A DNA stretch of 64,000 bases, taken from assembly GCA_008508345.1 (NCBI GenBank), contig QNGE01000295.1:72171-136170 (forward strand). The letters are read 5' to 3'. The stretch's first letter is position 1; every line of letters begins with the position of its first letter. The notes under the pieces were generated by a model, which saw nothing but the letters and a program-made list of their open reading frames with translations, made no database searches and had not been told where the DNA came from. The position numbers and the translations under genes were made by a program. This DNA is from Paragonimus westermani. Its lineage: Eukaryota; Platyhelminthes; Trematoda; Plagiorchiida; Troglotrematidae. Below, piece after piece: positions 12,101 to 23,657 of the stretch.

Positions 12101-12620
12101 TTTTTACAGTTCCAGGGGGTGTATTCAGAGGTACGTGGAGGATGTAGACCTTAATTACGTTCGTGGGATGAGCCGTATGTCGAAAACGGTCCTGAAGTAC
12201 GATAAGGTAAGTTAGGGGTGATTCTTCGGAGGCCTTCCAGATTTGTCACCTTGTGCAAACTATAAGAGACGTAGGAGTGTATGCAGGGGTGTGCGACGTG
12301 TCTGGTGTGTTAACTGTTGTTAGTTTTAACGGTCCGGTTCTCACAACACATGTTGCAGTTCAAGATTTCATGTGCTCCGGCGGAATGTCTGTCTGGTTGT
12401 GAGATCTTTTGAGTTAGGGCGCAACCAACCCGTAATCATTTGGTATGTGAGTCTCATCGTAGAATTCGCGGACTTCCCATCAGTAAAACGAACGAACGAA
12501 GGGGCCTGTTTTGATACAACACACGGGCTACTGGAATTAGGAAGTATGTACAGGATGGTTATGGGATGTTTATCACGACAGCCGACATTAGAAATATCGG
12601 CCGGAAGTTGAGTCTCGCTA
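9146..12620. other. 3.5 kb without recognisable gene
   Basis: Short open frames only. One at 10793-11008 (plus) is strongly hydrophobic with two possible membrane-length stretches, but it has AT-rich composition and no homologous motif, so I do not call it a gene. No LINE, LTR or transposase motif was recognised. The right end may include the decayed N-terminal part of MULE relic 1, for example the open frame at 12372-12611. Confidence 0.4.
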
Positions 12621-12639
12621 TGTTCAATGATTTTGTTAC

Positions 12640-13590
12640 GTAAGAATGGTAACCGAACACTAGATAACCTCGATAAAGTGCTGTTGGTTCTCAGTGCGAT
12701 GGGTGTGGTGCGCAACATGCAAGATGGAGATAACAGATATACGCATACTTGCTTAGCCCAGTGGACACAAATTAAGCTGCTCCAACGTTTCCAGTATGTT
12801 GTGACTTGGGATTCAACCCACGCGACAGCCAGCCAAAAGTTTGTCACCACCCATCACCTCGTACTTTTGAAGCTGGGAGTTATATCAGTTCTGCTTACAA
12901 ATGGCATGTAACACGGTCAACCAGTGATGTGCCTGTACGTCCGTAATGGGGGGTAGGCGTCACTACTTAAACCGTTCGAAATTTTTTGAGAAGTGGTGGG
13001 TGAGCGGTGAAGACGTTTATAACGGACAAAATGGCTGCGCAAATGAGGAGAGCCCGTATGGTGTTCGGCTGCGATATCATGATCTGTTACTTCCACGTGC
13101 GTGACGCCGTTCGTGAGCATGTATGCGGATAGAATTCGTCCATCATTTTCGTGGTGGTTATCTGTTTAACCGAATGACTACGATAGGCAATGATGAAGAG
13201 TACGTTGTACCTTGCACTGCACACCGTAGGTTAGAACTTGACTTGAATGTCGTCCGCCGAACGAATAGGAAGTTTACGGATTATTTGCTGTGTCACTGGC
13301 TTTACATCAAGCCCAAGAGAGCCATCCATGCACGGAGCGATGTAGTCTACCTCGACAATCGTTGGAGAATGCCAAAGGACGTTAAAAAAACGCACCATGT
13401 ATACTTCTTGGTGGTTGCCATTAAAGGAATATGGGTACACAGCTAGTGACTGATGCAAGAGTTTGAAATGCAAACTACCTACGGATGCAACCGTCGTGAA
13501 ATTATTGATGTTGACTTGTGCGCCAAAAACATAATTTACCGAATGACCACTTTCGCAAGTCATCTCGTCCAAAAACACCTGTACAGGCGG
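12640..13590 (+). pseudogene. MULE (Mutator-like) transposase relic 1
   Basis: Plus-strand fragments in several frames follow the DDE order of Mutator-like transposases. VVTWDSTHATA carries the first Asp (12810), then NGM-stop-HGQPVM appears near 12905. TFITDKMAAQM carries the second Asp (13025-13027), and VFGCDIMICYFHVRDAV follows, the usual C/YFH motif. After it come FTDYLLCHWLYIKPKRAIHA and a degraded NNRLE-like stretch. The first and second Asp are in different frames, and a TAA lies between them. Each block has a matching counterpart in relic 2 at 30.5-31.7 kb, and similarity can be followed past 13460. The protein would have cut and joined element ends; this copy cannot. No terminal inverted repeats were identified. 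Confidence 0.75.
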
Positions 13591-15109
13591 ACCCCACGAC
13601 TTAATTTCTAGACAGTAGCTGTGTGCAAGATAAATGGCTCTATAGCAGTCACCTGGAACATTGCAGTGTACAACCTGATAGCGACGCCTTCTTAGTCGAT
13701 AGCATGCAGGGTACTTGTGAGTTTCATTTATATCACTCAACTTGGCTCCCCTGATACAGATTCTGTGATTGTTTCTGAAACATTCCCACCCCACAAAAAG
13801 GGTTCCTGTAATATTTATTTCCGGTTGCAATGGTCGCGTGCAAATTTATGAGCGGTGACTGGCGGAGTACAACTTGCTAATTCGACGGTTGGTGTGCCCA
13901 TAGCTTCGGCCTCTCGCTGTGGCCACATTTTTCCGTCACTGTGAAGCCGCCACAATTTACTTGCAATACTGCATGGCTGCAGCAGCCGCTCGGCAGTGAC
14001 CTCCTTCGACAGCATCACTGTCTTCGTGCGTAAAATGGCAGAACTCGCCAAGACTGTTTTACTTTTGTACGACTTTCCCATTGCCGCATGTACAAGCAGT
14101 AAGCAACTCAGATGGGTGAAGAATTCTGAAGCGCGGTCGCCACGTGGACAATGCGGTGAATCGGTACCGATGAACGGCTAGCACTGTGATGCCGATTAAC
14201 TGATTTTTCTATCTGCATTCATTGAACTGGAGAACACAATTGGTGCCCATTCCGTAACAACCAGCTTTGACCACAATAACTTGGTAGGGGCACTTTTCAA
14301 ATTCATAGATTTGTCAGTTGCCTCCACTTCAGTCATCGTTTACGCTCCTCCGATAAGTACGAAAAAGAGGTCCCTCCATGCACTCTTGGTGGTTGTCGAC
14401 TTAGACCGGTCCGCGGACAGTGTATCGCTTGTACAAGAGCCGGAGAACGCACGAGTGAATATCATCTGAAGCGATTATCCTCTTGATAAAATTGAAAAAG
14501 TGAGTCTTTTTACATAGGTTCACACAGTTGCAGATATCACCTTCGATGAACGGGATGCCGGGGACCTCATGTGATACACGGTTTGGTTATCCTGCAGGAC
14601 ACGCAGAACGCATGCAAACCAACGGCAACATTCTGCGCTGAAGAGAACCGACAGTAGTCTTCCATTTTCCATAGACAAATATGTCATCTTTGTCGATTTT
14701 CCCATGTGTTGATTCTCGGTGACTTCAGTCCTTCACCAATATGGTCAAGCATGTTTCAGCAAGAGGTATTGTTTGTCTACACTCGTATGCAAGGAAAAAT
14801 GAAAGGAGCAGCTGTAGGGGTTTCAACGTAGGATGCTGTTTGCATTTACCCGTAATCTAGGAAGTTTGCACAAAACTTTTACGAGCGTATAAGTGGGACA
14901 TGCTCCCTGATGTCCTACGGTGTAGAGGTGACCTTGTCCGCATTCCAGCAGACGTCATGCTTCCAATAAAGCCGTGAGAGCAGTTAATCGCCTGGACATG
15001 CCGAATGCAACTAAGAGACTACTACAGGCTTTCTCAGTTTTGCGCATATTTGTACGTTAAAATAGGCTCATCGGTTATTCTCATGTTCTCAACTTTGAAG
15101 AGAGCTGAG
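13591..15109. other. no confident gene; possible LINE sequence at right end
   Basis: A 199-residue open frame on the minus strand (13231-13830) overlaps MULE relic 1 and looks like an antisense shadow. From about 14900 the plus strand has VLRCRGDLV, similar to the LRGDLI motif of LINE C-termini. The LINE I fragment may therefore start earlier than called. Confidence 0.35.
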
Positions 15110-16552
15110 TACTCTTGAATCCCGGAAAAACGCAGCGTTCAAATTTTTTCTAGGAAAATATTCCTACAGTTGGAACAAACTCCCGTACGCAATTAGAGCC
15201 AGTAAGAATATACATCAGTTCAAACGAAGCTTAGAAAGTTCCCTTACAATAACCAATGTCACGTCCACTTTCAAGTTCTACCTGTCTGAGGACGTTATCT
15301 TTGACAACGGACCTGATAACATTAGGCGAAAAACCCTCTGTGTTGCCTGATGTAACGTCACGCACCCTTCGAGCCAATCAAACCTACTAATTTCGGAATA
15401 GATTTTGTACTGTTAGATTTGCCAGCGAACAAGCAAACATTTTTATAGTCAACACGCATAGGTGTCAATATACACACGTCTGTAAGCAATAACTCAATCA
15501 TCCTGGTACACTCTCACCCCACACTTCTTGATAGATTGTGTGCCCGTGTTGTAAACCACCATACAACAGCTGAACATGCTAAAATTACTTGAAAAACAAA
15601 AAACTTCAACCCGTTTGTCTCGTGACTACATAATAACCTTCAGTATCAACTCTTCCTTTGTCTCCCCACGATAGACCGCCCGGCAACCTCTCAGTATTTT
15701 CGAAAGTTCTTCTCATTCTATATACCGGCCGTACAGAGACAACTGACATCTAAACTCAGCAATAATCGTATAATCGTATATCCTTTTGGGTTATTTGACA
15801 ACAGCTGTTTGCATATGGTATATATTTAATCAATTAACACAACGATCTAAACGTCACATTGAAGGTCATGCCAGAATATCATGTTCCATTGTTCGTCATA
15901 GCTCACGTAGTCAGTTTAACGTTCTCCAGTTCATCACGTGATTTCGTTTTCCATTCTTGATTTCACTGATATATCCCGCGCGAGAAAACATTCCACCCCG
16001 CCCGGAAACTCAAAATCCCGCAATGGTTGAGCATATCGCGAGAGCCCCGAAATCCTTTGGAATTTGAGCGAAGAATGACGTCCGGTCAAGAGGTCTATCC
16101 GTTCCCCGCAAAAGTATATCCGTTCCCACCTTCCCCATCACTAAAAATTTTTTGCACATTTTTCCGGGACCATCTACATGGAATGATGATCAAATTCTTC
16201 GCCAATCTATTCCCTCCATCCTCCAAGCACCTCTTTTCTGGCACGACCTTGAGCACTGGGCCAGTGATCACCTTGTGCAGTCCCAATTGATGTAACAAAT
16301 CAACTATTTCATCGAATTTTGTGGAGCCCAAGTACAATCGGCTCAGAAGTATGTATCTCAAAATCTTCTCCCTGAAGTTGAATTTTCCTCTCACATAATG
16401 TTTGTTTCATCGCTGTATTCACATAGCTGACTCGTTGTACAATTTATAATTTTTATGTTCAAATGTGTATATGCTTGTAAATCTGTACATTGATCACACT
16501 CTTTTAAGCATGTTTCTCACATATGCGTCGAGAAATATAGCATTTTTATTAG
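15110..16552 (+). mobile_element. LINE I, 3' part with long 3' UTR
   Basis: The plus frame shows the last residues of a LINE ORF2, with SYSWNKLPYAIRASKN and FKRSLESSLT (about 15165-15250), running to a TGA at about 15349-15351. A 1.1-kb 3' UTR follows. It ends in the family signature TGATCACACTC... CTCACA...GAGAAATATA and a short T-rich tail near 16550. The element lacks ORF1, endonuclease and most of RT. Its segment 15155-16472 is nearly identical to LINE B, in inverted orientation. Directly after the tail starts LINE C, so the two fragments abut. Confidence 0.75.
15155..16472 (+). repeat. arm 1 of a ~1.3-kb inverted repeat (partner 43862-45177)
   Basis: Base-by-base reading against the reverse complement of 43862-45177 shows about ten differences and one small indel, roughly 99% identity. 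To the left, similarity falls to about 80% over the next 40-50 bp and then becomes hard to follow. To the right it stops where repeat R1 interrupts LINE B. The arms are about 27.4 kb apart. Confidence 0.9.
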
Positions 16553-17625
16553 TGAATGTTATCTCCTTGAACTTCTCGAAGGTTTTCGGCTGTGTCCCAC
16601 ACGGCCCTCCTGCACAAAATCTAGCAACTGTGGGATCCAGCGAGAGATTTTCTGCCGGATCACTTCCTTTCTTGGTAACAAGACTACTAGAGTAGAAACT
16701 GGTTCGGGCCTTTTTACTTTTCCCGTCTCCTCGGGAGTTCCTCAAGAATCCGTACTTGGCCCACTGTTGTCTCTGACACATATCAATGACCTCCCTGGTC
16801 TTATTCCCAGCAACGTGCTTCTCTGTTCTGATGGTTTGAAAATCTGGAATGCATGTGATCTTAGTGCGTTCCAGACTGATCTTGACTGTATTAAGTGCTG
16901 AACAGCTGACTGGACTCGCACTTTAAACTACAGCGAGTGTGCACATATGTCGTTTAGAGGAGACTGCTGAAATCCAGTCGTGATACACAGTGTAATAAGT
17001 GTAATGGATGTCGTAAAAGTTGACCATACAAAGGAACTAGAGGTTTGAGTGTCCTCAGGTCATCCACCTCTTGTCGCCACCAGGTGGTCACCAAAAATAC
17101 ATTTCTAACTCAGATGATGAAAATAGCCCTTCCCCCCACAGGCCAGCATGCCTTCCAAACGCTTTGCAAGGTGTATATAAGACCAATGCTCAAGTATGCC
17201 CATCAAGTTATTTACCTGGTTTGGAAAGCGAAGACTCACCAGTAAACGTGTCCGGCGAGTACCCACCGAAGTGATCACCGGCTTGCGGCATTCTTCCTAC
17301 TAGTCTGGTCTTGAAATTCTTGAGCTATATTAACTCGGTTTCCGAAGACTCCGCGGTGACTTAATTCTTACACACATTTCCTTAAGGACAGTACTCGCTC
17401 AGCAATTCGTTACCACAACGGCTGATAACAGTCGGGGAAGGACATGGTAAAAAGCTCTATACGACTATCCCCCGCATCTCCCATAGGCGACGGATCTCTT
17501 ATAGGGTTAAAAACCACTGCAACAACCTGTTATTAGAGGGCGTTATCGATACCTCTAGGTACCGCTTTAGTGCGTTCTGTGAATCTCACATACCTAGGAG
17601 ACTGTTGGATTAGTATTATATACTG
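16553..17625 (+). pseudogene. LINE C, 5'-truncated reverse transcriptase
   Basis: Plus frames show RT palm sequence SLNFSKVFGCVPHG (near 16570, the D-F-S-K-A-F box with D changed to N). Then come GVPQESVLGPLLSL (near 16738) and LLCSDGLKIW (16819-16848), where the usual YADD has become CSDG. After these are QTLCKVYIRPMLKYAHQV (near 17155), a GLRHSSY, FRRLRGDLILT near 17340, and an SYRVKNHCNN-type C-terminal block near 17500. Stops and frameshifts are numerous. It starts inside RT, the usual result of incomplete reverse transcription, immediately after the LINE I tail. Confidence 0.8.
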
Positions 17626-17699
17626 TACGGTTGGAGTATTATTTTACCCTGTTCTTGGGACTCTCTGTACCATCCAAGGGCGGTGATACACCGCGTCCT

Positions 17700-20330
17700 A
17701 ATGACTGCCCTCCAGGTCCAAAGGAGATCGTCTGACGTTGAATCAGAAAAATTCACTGGATCCTGGTAATTCGGGTCCCCAGCCTCAAACCAGTGCGCGA
17801 ATCACTGACAAGATGACCTTGGTGCTAGACTTGATTCTAACTGGGCACAGCACAGACGTCACAAACGTATCGCCTGCAGCACAACTGGGAAAGAGTGATC
17901 ACTTAATGATTTGTTTTTTGTTCCAAAGTTTCATGTTAATAAACCAGGCACACAAAGTGCAAATGTTCCACCAAACAAAAAAAGAAAATAATATTGGAAT
18001 CTGATAAGACGTCCTGGGACACAAAGGTTTCCACAGAGCGCGTCGACAGTCAGTGGTCAAATATGTTGGCAACCTCCGGGCTCTTACGGACAGGAACTCC
18101 CTTTAGAAACAAATCGATAAAGGAGATCGGAAGCCATAGGTTTACCTCAGGGTCAAGAGGGCTCACCAACGAAAGTACATGGCTTGGAAGGCACATATGC
18201 AACATAAGGGGATTAGAAGCTTCACGATTTACAAAAAGACTGGAAATGAAGCAATCAAGGTGGCAAGAAATGCCCGTCTAGTCTATGAGCTCAACCTGGC
18301 ACGTGATATCAAAAGGAAACCCAAGAGGTTTTATGGTTATGCTCAGTGCAGGTCCTCTCTAAGAAAGGAACTTGGGACCACGCTCTTCTATATGGGAGAG
18401 ATCATATCGACTGACAAGGGCATAGCGGTCGCGTTTATGGCACAGTGTCAAAGCGTTTATCGCTCAGACAACGGAGCCTTGGCCTAATGTCGTGGGCGTG
18501 CGCATGGTGAATAGGGACACCACGCCCCGCAACGTTGAGTGGGCGAAGTCCCAAAAAATCTCTGGCCAAATTGTTGGCGTCGTCATCTGCCCAACTGTCC
18601 AGTCTTAAATCAGGACCAGGGGTAGTTGTGGGAGACTTGAAGAAAGCCACCACAATTTTCGTCTTCATAGGTGGAAACGGACCAGAGGTAGAAAATTAAA
18701 GATTGGTGAACTTGACTATTGTCCTCAGCAAAATTTTCGAGCTGATATTACGAAAGAGTATCTGCGAATTCCACTGCGTACAGAAATTCTTCAGAGCTCC
18801 TCAACATGGATTCCTGAGGAAGAGATCTTGTCTCACCAATCTGCTGACGTATTTGGACACTGACACGGAGAAGCTGGGTAGAAAGGAAGTGGTCGAAGAG
18901 TGCTGTCTATAATCCCAGAACTTCTTCGATTCTATCAACCACAGGCTTCAGAGATGAAAGCCGCAATAAGCTAGAATCTCCCTTAATATTTGTGGGTGGA
19001 TGTAGTGGGAACCTCGATTCATCGATTATCTGAAACCCGAAACAACAGAGGATCTGACAAACGGCCAATCCAAATATCGCGGTAAAGATACAACATCATG
19101 ATTGAACGAACGGTCTCAGGTTCGTGCTTTCCGTTACTCGCCACCAATTAACATACAGTTTATGATGTTGCATGTGCAAATGAGATAGGCCAATGACAGG
19201 CTGTGATTTCTCTGATACTGTTGTACATCAATAAATTCGGCGTCTCAATTCATGAATAACAATTGCCTATTGCCACCAGCACCATGTCTTCTTATTACTT
19301 GAGTGAGAGATTTCAATTCAGGTACGATTTCTAGGGCAATTCAAAGTCCCTAATTCAGAGTATCACATTGGGTCCAGACGTTTCTAGTTAAAAGGTCGTG
19401 TAGAGTGAGAGTTAGAGAAGTATTGTCGGTCAAAGGTTCTCCGGTAAGTTGAGTACCTCAAGGGTCAATTCTCGCCCCTCTGCTCTTCATTGTATGCATA
19501 AATGACCTGTCCTGGCCAATGATCCAGTTTGTACACGTTGTGTGTATGTAACGATATAAAGATGATCGTAGTTCGTCGGACTCAGAAGCCCTCCAGGAGG
19601 ACATCCTGAATATCTGGGAATGAAACTTGAAGGGAAATTTACCGCTGAATGTTCCCAAAAGTCACATCCTCGCTAACGCTCTCCGGTCAACCCACAGGTA
19701 TTTAATAGATGCACTTGGGCAGACAGTAGAACAAACGATTAAACCTCAAATGAGAGACTTGTGTACCTCGGTCACTAGCACGTTCCCCCCATTTACTCAA
19801 TGTACCGCAGCCGTGACAAAAGTGCGGAGGCGTCATATTGACCGAAATCCGCAGTCGCCAACCCTTGCCCATTAGTGTTTATTCCACTGCACTCGGCTAT
19901 AGTTCGCCCCCCCACTTGGAATATTCTGCACCAGATTGGCCATCGTATCTTAAAAAGAACATGACCGTCCTCGCAAAGACACAAAAGCTCACCACACTTA
20001 CGGTATGAGGTATGAAGGGTCTAAGCTACCAAGACCACTTGGGTTTGTTGAATTTATTCTCACTCGAACGCCGACGGGTAAAAATAGACTTTATTGAAGT
20101 GTATGAAATTGCGCACAACACCGGCACAAGTCCTCTAACATGTTTGTTCTTGATGCATCAGAAGAGAGACTTAGGAGTTCATAGGTTCACAATCAAATAA
20201 ACATGCTCACGGCTGGCTGTTCGATTTAACTTTCTTACAAACTGAGTAGTCGATTCGAGGAGCATATTGCCTGCAAAGTTTGTTGGAGCCTCGAGCGTAC
20301 AGGTATTCAAAAGAGAGCCAGACAAATGTC
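17700..20330 (+). mobile_element. LINE D, endonuclease plus reverse transcriptase relic
   Basis: Plus frames give, in order, the end of the endonuclease (LDLILTGHSTDVTNV and LGKSDH near 17830-17905, with the SDH motif kept) and a linker rich in basic residues with YELNLARDIKRKPKRFYGY (near 18280). RT fingers follow as PQHGFLRKRSCLTNLLTYL (near 18800), then VPQGSILAPLLF (about 19457) and an LQEDILNIWE block. The C-terminal LLNLFSLERRRVKIDFIEV lies near 20050. The YADD region is unreadable and a stop interrupts it. The first half of the endonuclease is missing. Sequence motifs differ enough from LINE C to suggest a separate family. Confidence 0.8.
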
Positions 20331-21084
20331 GGAAAAACCTTTAACCCAGTTTTCAAAATTGAAGTATGATTTGTTCTGCTGTTTAGGGCAACCAGGAGTT
20401 GTTATTTCCTTTCTTTTATCCCTACCCTCAGACCATCACTGAAAGTACTCGCATCAACAGAAAACGCAGTCTGGTCAATCTCCGGATCATAGCAGTCAAG
20501 CATCAGGACATCCATAGGCGCAGACCTTCACCATTGTCCACGATTTGAAATTTGACAGGNGAATTTTGTTTAAAATGGTTTTAGAGACACGCATTTTATA
20601 ATCTTCGAATAGCTGTTTTTTGAGTGCCTCAACTCAAATGAATGTCATCAAAGTTTGGGTATGTTTTCACGAACGGAGGAAATACACTGATTACTTCAAC
20701 CGATGCAGATTTACCCCCACCTAAATGTTGGTAAAACGTGTGCGGTTGTTTATGTTACATCCGCGTTTGGTAGTGATAACTGGTGCTTCCAGCGTAAGTT
20801 GGAAAGGCCCAAATCCAGTCAGTCCATTTGAATATCTAACTGTTTTTGGTTGACGTTGAAGACAATCATTTAAAACAAGGCGTGTCACCGCTCTCGAAGT
20901 TAAGGAAACTTCCATAAGCAGAGCAACTTACTAATCCTAAGGTTCCTTGGGCGGGTGGGAATTCCGAAACAATTTTAAAAGTCCCTTGGAGGAGGGGAGC
21001 GTTTTTCACTTCGTATCCGCAAAAAAGTTCGTGAAGAGTAATAGGGATGACTTTGAAGCATAATCTTCTCATTGAAAAACTGTT
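20331..21084. other. unassigned spacer with one ambiguous base
   Basis: No recognisable gene. Position 20560 is an N, the only ambiguous base noticed, probably an assembly or polishing artefact. Open minus frames near 20720-21060 have no domain-like pattern. Confidence 0.5.
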
Positions 21085-21600
21085 TGTCCTAGATACGTAT
21101 ATGCACACATATATAGGTATACATATATGCGAATATACATACATATATATGTGCATATAATTAAATATATGAACGTATGTATATATGTGCATACATGTAC
21201 ATATATGTACGTCAGTATGTATATATATATAAATATGTATGTATATACACGTTTATGTATACATAAGTGTATATGTATGTACACGTGTATATTCATATGT
21301 TTATACACATTTGTAGAGGTATCACTTCACACGTGTGTGTATATATATATACATACGCATATTTGTATACACGCACACATTTGTACAGTCATATATGTAT
21401 ATGTACACTTATGAATAAGTATTCATTCAGCCGTGTGAATACGTGGATGAACGGACATACATAGGTATACAAATGTGTATATATATATAGATATATACAT
21501 ACATCTATATACCTATATAAATCCGTCCACCTTCATGCTCACACAGCTGCGTGGATGCTTATTTTCAAGTATACGTATATATACCTGTGTTTATAAAACT
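21085..21600. repeat. imperfect TA/CA/TG-rich microsatellite
   Basis: About 0.5 kb is dominated by TATA, CATA, TGTA and GTAT units, mostly alternating purine and pyrimidine. It gives spurious open frames of Tyr, Ile, Cys and His on both strands. It separates LINE D from the minus-strand MULE. Such tracts are prone to slippage and can adopt non-B DNA; neither can be shown here. Confidence 0.9.
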
Positions 21601-21789
21601 AGACGCAGGCAACTAGCTGTCTGATAGGCCTACAGAAGAAGCGCTGAAGGAAGATTCAGTAAACCTCACTTGACTAACGCGGAATGAAAACATGAACGTA
21701 GCTCGTGACAACATTTCGTAGGTAGCCCTGGAAAGGGCCGTGGGTTGTTTCACTTGGAACTGAAAAGCAATGGTTCACCCTTACCCTGC

Positions 21790-22368
21790 CTACTGGCCAC
21801 CTTGGTGGTCAAAGTTGTCACAGTACACGCAGGTGTAGACCGGTTGAGATTCATTGTCATTTGCACAGTGGTGGCGGTACCAATCAGAGTACTGATTGCA
21901 CTGTACCCAGTGCACGGTGTCTCCGTCCAGGCCCACGAAGCCCTCCTTCTGGAAACATATATTGTAAACGTTATAGTCCACAGGTTCGAAGGCACGCCGC
22001 TCTTCAAAACTCTTCCTGACTTCCGTTTGGAAGTGCTTCAGTGTACACTTAGCAACCAGTATAATACGGGCTGTCTGCATAGAATCCCCGATGAGGTCAG
22101 TCTTCAGCATATCCTGGTCGATCACACGACGTTCAATTTTAGACTTCTTGCGCTTGTTACAGAGAAATGGTGGATGTTGTATGGAAGAAGCAGGCATCTG
22201 CGTAGCACCCCGTAGCGTATGTTTCGTGAAAAAGATGCTGTAGGCAGGGATATTGGAGTTGACTATCGAGCATTTCATGACCAATTGAACCCATTTTCTA
22301 ATAACCCCTTCAGGGTAGGAAGAGAACGATTCACACCATTCGTTATTGTTCACTGTTTTCCTGGCCAT
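21790..22368 (-). pseudogene. MULE 3 C-terminal part with PHD-like finger
   Basis: A 192-residue minus-strand open stretch. Residues about 70-85 are strongly basic (CNKRKKSKIERR). Residues about 131-183 resemble a PHD finger: C138, then GDTVHWVQC157NQ, Y160 where a Cys is expected, DWYRHHC168, and YTC180VYC183. The W and the paired terminal cysteines sit at the usual places, while one Cys and probably the zinc-binding His are mutated. PHD fingers read histone tails, which would suit chromatin-targeted insertion, but that role is inference. The gap to the SWIM segment is about 0.6 kb and includes stops. Confidence 0.6.
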
Positions 22369-22561
22369 AAGTTCTCGTAGGACGCTCGGCTGCTTAACCG
22401 CACAACCTTCCTACCTGGGGTTGAACAATGGAATAAAAGATCATGATGGCTAGTCAGTATCTCATTTATCCGTCGCAAAACAGCTACACGTCCGCGATTG
22501 TGGAATGCGCTCATAAACCTTACAGTAATGGTTAAATTATGGCACACATCCTCAGCAGTTC

Positions 22562-22789
22562 TTATTCTGTTCGAACGAAACATGGAAACGGGTATAGGTA
22601 TAAAACAACCGGTTCATCACATTTGGAGACCGGGATTTCCGCTTCCTCAGGGGCTGACAACAACCACCGATTTCCTTCAACCAAAGTGACAAGAGGTCTG
22701 TCAATCAATCGGAACACAGCAACAATAGGACAACAGAGGATCATCCATTGGGATGAGAAGCAGCAGTCACATTTATCACCCCCCTGCAA
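22562..22789 (-). pseudogene. MULE 3 SWIM-type zinc finger segment
   Basis: A 75-residue minus-strand stretch contains KCDCCFSSQWMILCCPIVAV, matching the SWIM pattern C-x-C-x(n)-C-x-H typical of the region after the catalytic domain in MULE transposases; the final His has become Pro. A G-x-P-L-like turn and an N-R-W (usual E-R-W) follow. SWIM fingers bind nucleic acid or protein. Upstream, between 22790 and 22960, the frame reads VAYAKGTWDCAVTK, again as expected for this family. Confidence 0.6.
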
Positions 22790-23209
22790 TGTCTACGTGG
22801 AAAATGCGCATTTTGTTACAGCGCAGTCCCACGTGCCTTTCGCATAGGCTACGCCTACTATCTTGGTTCCGTTGTGATGCCTAAGAAAAACATCCCTGGC
22901 ATATTGCCACAGTGGTTTCAGAATCCGGGCTTACCACCGGCTCAAACGATTTTATGCGCTCAGTGTTCACCTTACACTGGCCTTCCTCAACCACAGTATT
23001 GCAGCGTTCCACAATATTCTGGGAAAATGTATACACACTCTAGTCTTCCGATACAGCACTTTTATGTGCTTGTTTTCGTTCTCAATACTGTCGATTGTAG
23101 GATTATGCGGAGCCCAACCCCCTTTACAAGGCAGCCAATTGTTCGCAAGATAATGATAACCCTCATTACTGACAGACTTCACAGCTTCAACAAACTGGTA
23201 AATTGACCC

Positions 23210-23600
23210 TTGTTCCCAATAAAACCATATTGCGGGTCCACAGGCAAATACGTTTCTTCTGAAAATGGCAGTCGCTTACAACCTGGTGGTGACGCCAAAA
23301 CACACCACGCAGTAAATGAAACCGTTAAAATACGAAAGCACAACGTGGAAAAATTTCACGTATTGTCCTCATCTTTGCTGATGAGCAAACAACAATGAGG
23401 GCGTGAACAACAGACAAACAAGGCAATTCTTTCAGCATGTGTTCCAACACTGTCCTATAACTGGCTACAGTTTCGTTAGGCATCAGTGAGTGAAAAAACG
23501 TGACACCCACTGCAGTTACGTTTACCAACATAGCATGCTACAGTATGAAACCGCCATAATTTAACTGATGAGTGGCGTCTCCTAGAATGATATCTCTATG
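23210..23600 (-). pseudogene. MULE 3 transposase DDE domain fragment
   Basis: On the minus strand ILGDATHQLNYGGF contains the first catalytic Asp (complement of 23577-23579). The open stretch 23531-23325 follows with VGVTFFHSLMPNETVASY, a helix ending LKELP, and AKMRTIREIFPRCAFVF. In active MULE proteins a V-T-D motif precedes that helix; here it reads VVCSS, so the second Asp has been lost. The pattern of D-A-T-H, then F-F-H-A, then E-T-A-S-Y, then R-E-x-F-P is characteristic of Mutator-like transposases. Confidence 0.7.
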
Positions 23601-23657
23601 CCTTGGACAAACTCGGGAAACACATATCCGCACGAGCATGACTGTTGATTTTGTCAA

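Larger units (their letters stand above)
21745..23600 (-). mobile_element. MULE 3: Mutator-like transposase with SWIM and PHD-like fingers
   Basis: Minus-strand fragments follow one transposase: a DDE block (about 23590-23325), a conserved WAPHNPTIDSIENENKHIK stretch (near 23100), a SWIM-type zinc finger (about 22771-22727), a basic region, and a PHD-like finger at the C-terminal end (about 21978-21820). Stops and frameshifts separate the blocks, so the copy is dead. It shares only the generic MULE pattern with relics 1 and 2 and is a different family. Terminal inverted repeats were not found. The union into a single protein is inferred from order, strand and spacing. Confidence 0.65.

Noticed and set aside
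12368..12850. 160-codon minus-strand gene
   Set aside because: It lies antisense to the MULE relic 1 region and has no recognisable motif.
13231..13830. 199-codon minus-strand gene
   Set aside because: It overlaps the plus-strand MULE relic, whose sequence matches relic 2. No domain was recognised, so it is best explained as an antisense shadow.
21069..21464. Tyr/Ile/Cys/His-rich small proteins on both strands
   Set aside because: They are products of reading the TA/CA microsatellite, not genes.
21820..21978. PHD-finger exon of a host chromatin gene
   Set aside because: The same strand upstream carries SWIM and MULE blocks at the expected spacing, and the finger has mutated zinc ligands. 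A transposon origin is simpler, though not proven.
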